Assembly: GCF_024435355.1 (NCBI RefSeq)
Contig: NZ_JAMJWG010000021.1
Coordinates: forward strand, 111,909-175,908
Length of the DNA: 64,000 nucleotides
Origin: Streptomyces odontomachi
GTDB taxonomy: Bacteria > Actinomycetota > Actinomycetes > Streptomycetales > Streptomycetaceae
Direction: 5' to 3'
The notes beneath the pieces were generated by a model. The model had not been told where the DNA came from, did not search any database, and saw only the letters and a list, made by a program, of their open reading frames with translations. Shown here in pieces: positions 59,867 through 64,000 of the stretch (positions within the stretch are counted from its first letter, which is position 1; every line of letters begins with the position of its first letter). The position numbers were made by a program, and so were the translations under genes.

Positions 59867-59901
59867 TTCTTAGTCCTCGTCCGATATCGGACCGGGCTCC
59901 G

Positions 59902-60318
59902 TTAGGAGGCCTGGCCGAAGATGTCGATACGGTCGCCCTCGGCGAGGGTCACGATGGCGCGCTTGGTGTTGGCGCGCTTGCCGAAGCCGGAGCGGGTGCG
60001 CTTGCGCTTGCCCTGCCGGTTGATCGTGTTGACCCCGGTGACCTTGACCGAGAAGACCGCCTGGACGGCCTGCTTGATCTGGGTCTTGTTGGCACGCGGG
60101 TCGACGACGAACGTGTACTTGTTGTCGTCGAGCAGTGCGTAGCTCTTCTCGGAGACGACGGGCTTGAGCAGGATGTCACGGGGGTCCGTGTACGACTTGC
60201 TCAGCGGCGTCTCGACGGTGTTCTTGCCCTCGGTGGCGTGCCGCTTCGCCTTGGCGACGCGGGCCGCCTTGGCGGCCTTGGCCGCCTTGGAGGCAATGCT
60301 CGGGTGACGCGTAGCCAT
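59902..60318 (-). CDS. rplW: Ribosomal protein L23
   Basis: The 138-residue protein sits at the tunnel exit. About 40 residues of Ala/Lys-rich N-terminal lead precede the usual core DILLKPVVSEKSYALLDDNKYTF. The ATG overlaps the rplD stop. Confidence 0.98.
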   Translation of the reverse strand: MATRHPSIASKAAKAAKAARVAKAKRHATEGKNTVETPLSKSYTDPRDILLKPVVSEKSYALLDDNKYTFVVDPRANKTQIKQAVQAVFSVKVTGVNTINRQGKRKRTRSGFGKRANTKRAIVTLAEGDRIDIFGQAS

Positions 60319-60974
60319 CAGGCCTCGCTCCCTTCGGCGGTCTTGGTGCGGGCGGCCACGAAGGCTTCCAGCGCAGCCTGGGTGAAGACCACGTCGTCCG
60401 AGACCATCACGTCGTACGTGTTGAGCTGGCCCGGGTCGAGGACGTGCACCTGCGGGAGGTTGCGCGCCGACAGCCAGCCGGCCTCGTCCGCCCTGTCGAT
60501 GACCAGCAGCACGTGCTTGCGCTCGCTGATCTTGGCGAACAGGCTCTTGGCGGCCCGCGTGGACGGGGCGTCCCCGTCGATCACGCCGGAGACCACGTGG
60601 ATGCGGTCGTTGCGGGCCCGGTCGGTGAGGGCGCCACGCAGCGCGGCGGCCTTCATCTTCTTCGGGGTCCGCTGGCTGTAGTCGCGCGGCGTCGGGCCGT
60701 GCACGACGCCACCGCCGGCGAACTGCGGAGCGCGGGTCGAGCCCTGGCGGGCGCGGCCGGTGCCCTTCTGGCGGTACGGCTTCTTGCCACCGCCGCGGAC
60801 CTCGCCACGCGTCTTGGTCTTGTGCGTGCCCTGGCGGGCAGCGGCCAGCTGGGCGACGACGACCTGGTGGATCAGCGGGATGCTGATCTTGGCGTCGAAG
60901 ATCTCCGCGGGGAGTTCGACGGTCCCGGCCTTCTCGCCCGCCGGCGAAAGAATGTCAATGGTTGGAGTGCTCAT
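60318..60974 (-). CDS. rplD: Ribosomal protein L4
   Basis: The 218-residue 50S protein has the extended tunnel loop KTRGEVRGGGKKPYRQKGTGRARQG. In E. coli L4 also regulates the S10 operon; that cannot be judged here. It starts eight bases after rplC. Confidence 0.98.
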   Translation of the reverse strand: MSTPTIDILSPAGEKAGTVELPAEIFDAKISIPLIHQVVVAQLAAARQGTHKTKTRGEVRGGGKKPYRQKGTGRARQGSTRAPQFAGGGVVHGPTPRDYSQRTPKKMKAAALRGALTDRARNDRIHVVSGVIDGDAPSTRAAKSLFAKISERKHVLLVIDRADEAGWLSARNLPQVHVLDPGQLNTYDVMVSDDVVFTQAALEAFVAARTKTAEGSEA

Positions 60975-60982
60975 CGCTTACC

Positions 60983-61630
60983 TCAGGCCCCCTTGGCCGC
61001 GGTGCGGACCAGGACGAGGCCGCCGTTCGGGCCCGGGACGGGGCCCTTGATGAGGAGCAGGCCCTTCTCCGCGTCGACGGCGTGGACGGTCAGGTTCTGG
61101 GTGGTGACCCGCTCGTTGCCCATCCGGCCGGCCATGCGCAGGCCCTTGAAGACACGGCCCGGGGTGGCGCAGCCACCGATGGAGCCGGGCGAGCGGTGCT
61201 TGCGCTGGGTGCCGTGCCCGGCGCCGAGGCCACGGAAGTTGTGGCGCTTCATGACGCCGGCGAAGCCCTTGCCCTTGCTCTTGCCGGTGACGTCGACCTT
61301 GCCGCCCGCCTCGAAGGCGTCGGCCGCGACTTCCTGGCCGAGGGTGTACTCGCTGGCGTCAGCGGTACGGATCTCGACGAGGTGGCGCCGCGGGGTCACG
61401 TCGGCCTGGGCGAAGTGGCCCTTGAGGGGCTTGTTCACCTTGCGGGGGTCGATCTCGCCGAAGGCGATCTGGACCGACTCGTAGCCGTCGCGGTCGTTCG
61501 TGCGGACCTGGGTCACGACGCAGGGACCGGCCTTGACCACGGTCACCGGGACGACACGGTTGTTCTCGTCCCAGACCTGGGTCATGCCGAGCTTCTCGCC
61601 CAGGATGCCCTTGATGTTCTTGGTCGTCAT
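60983..61630 (-). CDS. rplC: Ribosomal protein L3
   Basis: The 215-residue 50S protein has KGILGEKLGMTQVWDENNRVVPVTV and the W-loop region FAGVMKRHNFRGLGAGHGTQRKHRSPGSIG. ATG 61630 is chosen over an in-frame start at 61672. Confidence 0.98.
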   Translation of the reverse strand: MTTKNIKGILGEKLGMTQVWDENNRVVPVTVVKAGPCVVTQVRTNDRDGYESVQIAFGEIDPRKVNKPLKGHFAQADVTPRRHLVEIRTADASEYTLGQEVAADAFEAGGKVDVTGKSKGKGFAGVMKRHNFRGLGAGHGTQRKHRSPGSIGGCATPGRVFKGLRMAGRMGNERVTTQNLTVHAVDAEKGLLLIKGPVPGPNGGLVLVRTAAKGA

Positions 61631-61649
61631 CGCTATCAAACCCGCCTTC

Positions 61650-61958
61650 TCAGAGCTTGATCTCGATGTCAACGCCGGCCGGAAGGTCCAGGCGCATCAG
61701 CGAGTCAACGGTCTTGGGGGTCGGGTCGAGGATGTCGATGAGGCGCTTGTGCGTGCGCATCTCGAAGTGCTCGCGAGAGTCCTTGTACTTGTGCGGCGAC
61801 TTGATGACGCAGTACACGTTCTTCTCGGTGGGCAGCGGCACCGGGCCCGCGACCGACGCACCAGTGCGGGTCACCGTCTCGACGATCTTCTTCGCCGAGG
61901 AGTCGATGACCTCGTGGTCGTAGGCCTTGAGCCGGATGCGGATCTTTTGTCCCGCCAT
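61650..61958 (-). CDS. rpsJ: Ribosomal protein S10
   Basis: The 102-residue 30S protein (KIRIRLKAYDHEVIDSSAKKIVE) also acts in antitermination as NusE. ATG 61958 is the family start. It is first of the S10 operon. Confidence 0.98.
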   Translation of the reverse strand: MAGQKIRIRLKAYDHEVIDSSAKKIVETVTRTGASVAGPVPLPTEKNVYCVIKSPHKYKDSREHFEMRTHKRLIDILDPTPKTVDSLMRLDLPAGVDIEIKL

Positions 61959-62534
61959 GGCTGCTTCGTAGTCCTGTCTCTCGAATAAACGCTCTGGAAC
62001 CCGGTGATCCGCCCCGCTCGCCTTGCCCATCCTCCGACCCACGCGGTCGGGCGTGTCGCGCCGTGTTCACAGGGATGTACCGACAACGAATTTCCCTGCG
62101 AGGGGTGCGATCGACCCTTGCCGACGATCACGGGCCGGGGACGAGCGCCGAGCGGCGCATCCACCGGGTGCCTGGCTGGCGCCCCGCTGACACTTCCCGG
62201 AAGATTCCCGTACGTCCGCCTCAGCGCCGCAGGTCAGAGGCCCGGAGGCCCATGGGTGCAGTTGGGGCGACGAGTACTGTGGGACTCGCTTCCAGTCCTC
62301 CCGACGGGAGGCGTGCAGCATCGGCACTCAACCGAGCAACCCGGTTAGTCTGCCATACAGGGCTTTGCCATGGCCAATCGACCGGTGGACCCTACCCAGG
62401 TGTCGGGGCCGGTGAAACAACGGGCAGGTGAGCGGCGTCACAGGCACCGCAATACCGTTGTGCCGGCGCCGCCGGGGCCCACGGGCAGAAGCAGACCGAG
62501 CCCGGGAACGAGTGTACGAGTAGATGGGTGGCCG
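61959..62534. other. Region upstream of the S10 operon
   Basis: This 576-base divergent gap must hold the S10-operon promoter, but no hexamer pair is convincing. A TTAGTCT motif at about 62344-62350 on the plus strand may serve the pseudouridine synthase gene. No reading frame is supported. Confidence 0.4.
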
Positions 62535-63359
62535 ATGACCTCGGTGGGACGTTGGGCCGGGATACGGGAGAGTGCGGTCCTCTTCGAGGACGAGGCGGTC
62601 CTGGTGCTGAACAAGCCGGCCGGCATCTCCGTCATGGGCGAGCGCCACGAGACCGACCTGGTCAGACTGGCCCAGGAGGACGGCGAGGAGCTCTTCCCCG
62701 TCCACCGCATCGACAAGGTGACGTCCGGCGCGATCCTCTTCGCCAAGGAGCTGCGGCACCACGGTGACCTGACCCGACAGTTCAACAAGCGGACGGTCGG
62801 GAAGTCCTATCTTGCGATCACCCGCACATCGGAGTTGCCCGAGGGCGGCCGGCGCGCCCTGCCGGCGAGCGGCACGATCGACCTGCCGCTCGGCGTGGGG
62901 CGGAAGAACCGGGTGCGGGTGGCCGGGAACCGGGAGGACATCGTCGCCTCCGAGGACGGCCGGCGGTGGTCGCTCGGCTCGGCGTCCGACTCGGCGTCAT
63001 CGGGCAGCTTCGGCGACAAGAAGAGCTATCCGTCGCGAACGGACTTCGCCCGCGCCTGGGGCGACGACCACCACGATCTCCTCGCCCTCCGCCCCGTCAC
63101 CGGCCGCCGCCACCAGATCCGCGTCCACCTGGCCTGGATCGGCCACCCCATCGAGGGCGACCCCCTCTTCGACAAGGCCGCCGCGTCCCGGGGCGACCGC
63201 TGCGCCCTGCACGCCTGGCGCCTCGCGTTCGACGCGGCATGGGCGAGCGGCAGGCGGATCGCTCTTGAGGCGCCACCGGGTGCCGACTTCTGGGGAGTGC
63301 TGGGTGACGGTGCCGGGGCGGTGCCTGAGGGGGTGTTGGACGGGGTGCGGGACTGGTGA
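62535..63359 (+). CDS. RluA-family RNA pseudouridine synthase
   Basis: The 274-residue enzyme isomerises uridine in rRNA or tRNA. It has the catalytic motif HRIDKVTSG (Asp), the entry LVLNKPAGISV, and PVTGRRHQIRVHLAWIGHPIEGD at the C-terminal signature. I chose ATG 62535 because the conserved region begins at once; a longer frame to 62370 lacks conservation. No S4 domain is present, so it is closer to the RluA-only forms. Target site unknown. Confidence 0.87.
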   Translation: MTSVGRWAGIRESAVLFEDEAVLVLNKPAGISVMGERHETDLVRLAQEDGEELFPVHRIDKVTSGAILFAKELRHHGDLTRQFNKRTVGKSYLAITRTSELPEGGRRALPASGTIDLPLGVGRKNRVRVAGNREDIVASEDGRRWSLGSASDSASSGSFGDKKSYPSRTDFARAWGDDHHDLLALRPVTGRRHQIRVHLAWIGHPIEGDPLFDKAAASRGDRCALHAWRLAFDAAWASGRRIALEAPPGADFWGVLGDGAGAVPEGVLDGVRDW

Positions 63360-63454
63360 GTGCCGCGTGGTTCCGATCCCGCGCCGGCTACCCGGAGGCC
63401 CGGCTGTCCTCGGCAGCGTGCACGGATGTCGGAGCCCCGGAGTGACCGCGGGCA

Positions 63455-64000
63455 TCACGAAGGGCCGCTCCTGGGCCAGTGGACGCTGTCCAGGAATTCG
63501 GGCGTCCGCTGCTCCCTACAGTGCCGTACGACCTGCGCGATCTCCTCTTCCGTGACGAAGGCGCCCTGCACGCGGAGGGGCTTGTTGGCGCCCATCGGCA
63601 GGAACAGCCCGTCGCCCTTGCCGATCAGCTTCTCGGCACCCGGCTGGTCGAGGATGACACGGCTGTCGGCGAGCGAGGAGGTGGCGAACGCGAGCCGGGA
63701 CGGCACGTTCGCCTTGATCAGACCCGTGACGACGTCGACCGACGGCCGCTGCGTGGCCAGCACCAGATGGATGCCGGTGGCACGGGCGAGCTGCGTGATG
63801 CGCACGATGGAGTCCTCGACGTCCCGCGGCGCAACCATCATCAGATCCGCCAGCTCATCAACGATGACCAGCAGATACGGGTAGGGCTGGAGCCCGCTCC
63901 CGCTGCCTTCCGGCGTGGTCAGCTTGCTGCTGCGCGCCGCCCGCACCGCCTGGTTGAAGTCGTCGATGTGGCGGTGGCCGACGGCAGTGATCGCGCTGTG
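63455..64000 (-). CDS. FtsK/SpoIIIE DNA translocase, C-terminal part (partial)
   Basis: The frame runs off the right edge, and 181 residues are visible. They show the motor's second half: YLLVIVDELADLMM (Walker B), ITQLARATGIHLVLATQRPSVDVVTG, and FLPMGANKPLRVQGAF. It then stops after ...LDSVHWPRSGPS. Normal FtsK continues for more than 100 residues through the rest of the motor and the winged-helix gamma domain that reads KOPS-like sites. This is either a paralogue without gamma or a truncated gene. Confidence 0.85.
   Translation of the reverse strand, partial: HSAITAVGHRHIDDFNQAVRAARSSKLTTPEGSGSGLQPYPYLLVIVDELADLMMVAPRDVEDSIVRITQLARATGIHLVLATQRPSVDVVTGLIKANVPSRLAFATSSLADSRVILDQPGAEKLIGKGDGLFLPMGANKPLRVQGAFVTEEEIAQVVRHCREQRTPEFLDSVHWPRSGPS

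Overview
The window is a stretch of high-GC actinobacterial chromosome, almost certainly Streptomyces. The evidence is the very strong G/C preference at third codon positions, frequent GTG starts, the developmental regulators BldM and WhiD, a GroES/GroEL1 operon with two CIRCE operators, and the gene order guaB3-guaB-sigma-bldM-whiD-groEL-groES-tsaD-rimI-tsaB-tsaE-alr-acpS-glmM-rpsI-rplM-truA-rplQ-rpoA...rpsJ. That order is the conserved core of the genus, and much of it is shared with Mycobacterium. Most housekeeping genes here lie on the minus strand. No tRNA, rRNA, insertion sequence or CRISPR array was recognised.

Layout. 1-4423: a kinase-like protein lacking the catalytic residues (cut by the left edge) and a membrane Ser/Thr kinase with an extracytoplasmic domain. 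4572-9451: a secreted serine hydrolase, glycerol-3-phosphate dehydrogenase, and a nucleotide-sugar dehydrogenase homologue with substituted catalytic residues. 9517-15035: GuaB3, GuaB, an ECF sigma factor (ShbA/SigD type), BldM with a clear BldN-type promoter, and WhiD with a long repetitive tail. 15170-17195: a MOSC protein, a short-chain dehydrogenase and a repeat-rich intergenic region. 17196-19491: groEL1, groES and their HrcA/CIRCE control region.

19595-23443 holds a methyltransferase and an accessory pair, an EACC1-like protein coupled to a caspase/seven-blade WD40 protein. This is the best candidate for a biological-conflict module in the window. 23676-35059 carries the tRNA t6A genes tsaD, tsaB and tsaE, with rimI, alanine racemase, NAD(P)HX repair and acpS, plus a small gene with a possible iron box. 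35459-39397 is an accessory island of secreted small proteins and an alpha/beta hydrolase with a cysteine in the nucleophile position.

39487-61958 runs from glmM through rpsI-rplM, truA, the rplQ-rpoA-rpsK-rpsM-rpmJ-infA cluster, map-adk-secY, the spc operon and the S10 operon. Strong hairpins break this run into probable transcription units. Downstream of rpsK and of rpoA the last bases of the gene are present a second time. 62535-64000: an RluA-type pseudouridine synthase and the C-terminal part of an FtsK/SpoIIIE ATPase that ends without the DNA-reading gamma domain.

Functionally the window joins cell-wall precursor supply (glmM, alr), nucleotide supply (guaB, adk), translation and protein export (ribosomal proteins, infA, rpoA, secY, map), t6A tRNA modification, protein folding, and the switch to sporulation (bldM, whiD, sigma).
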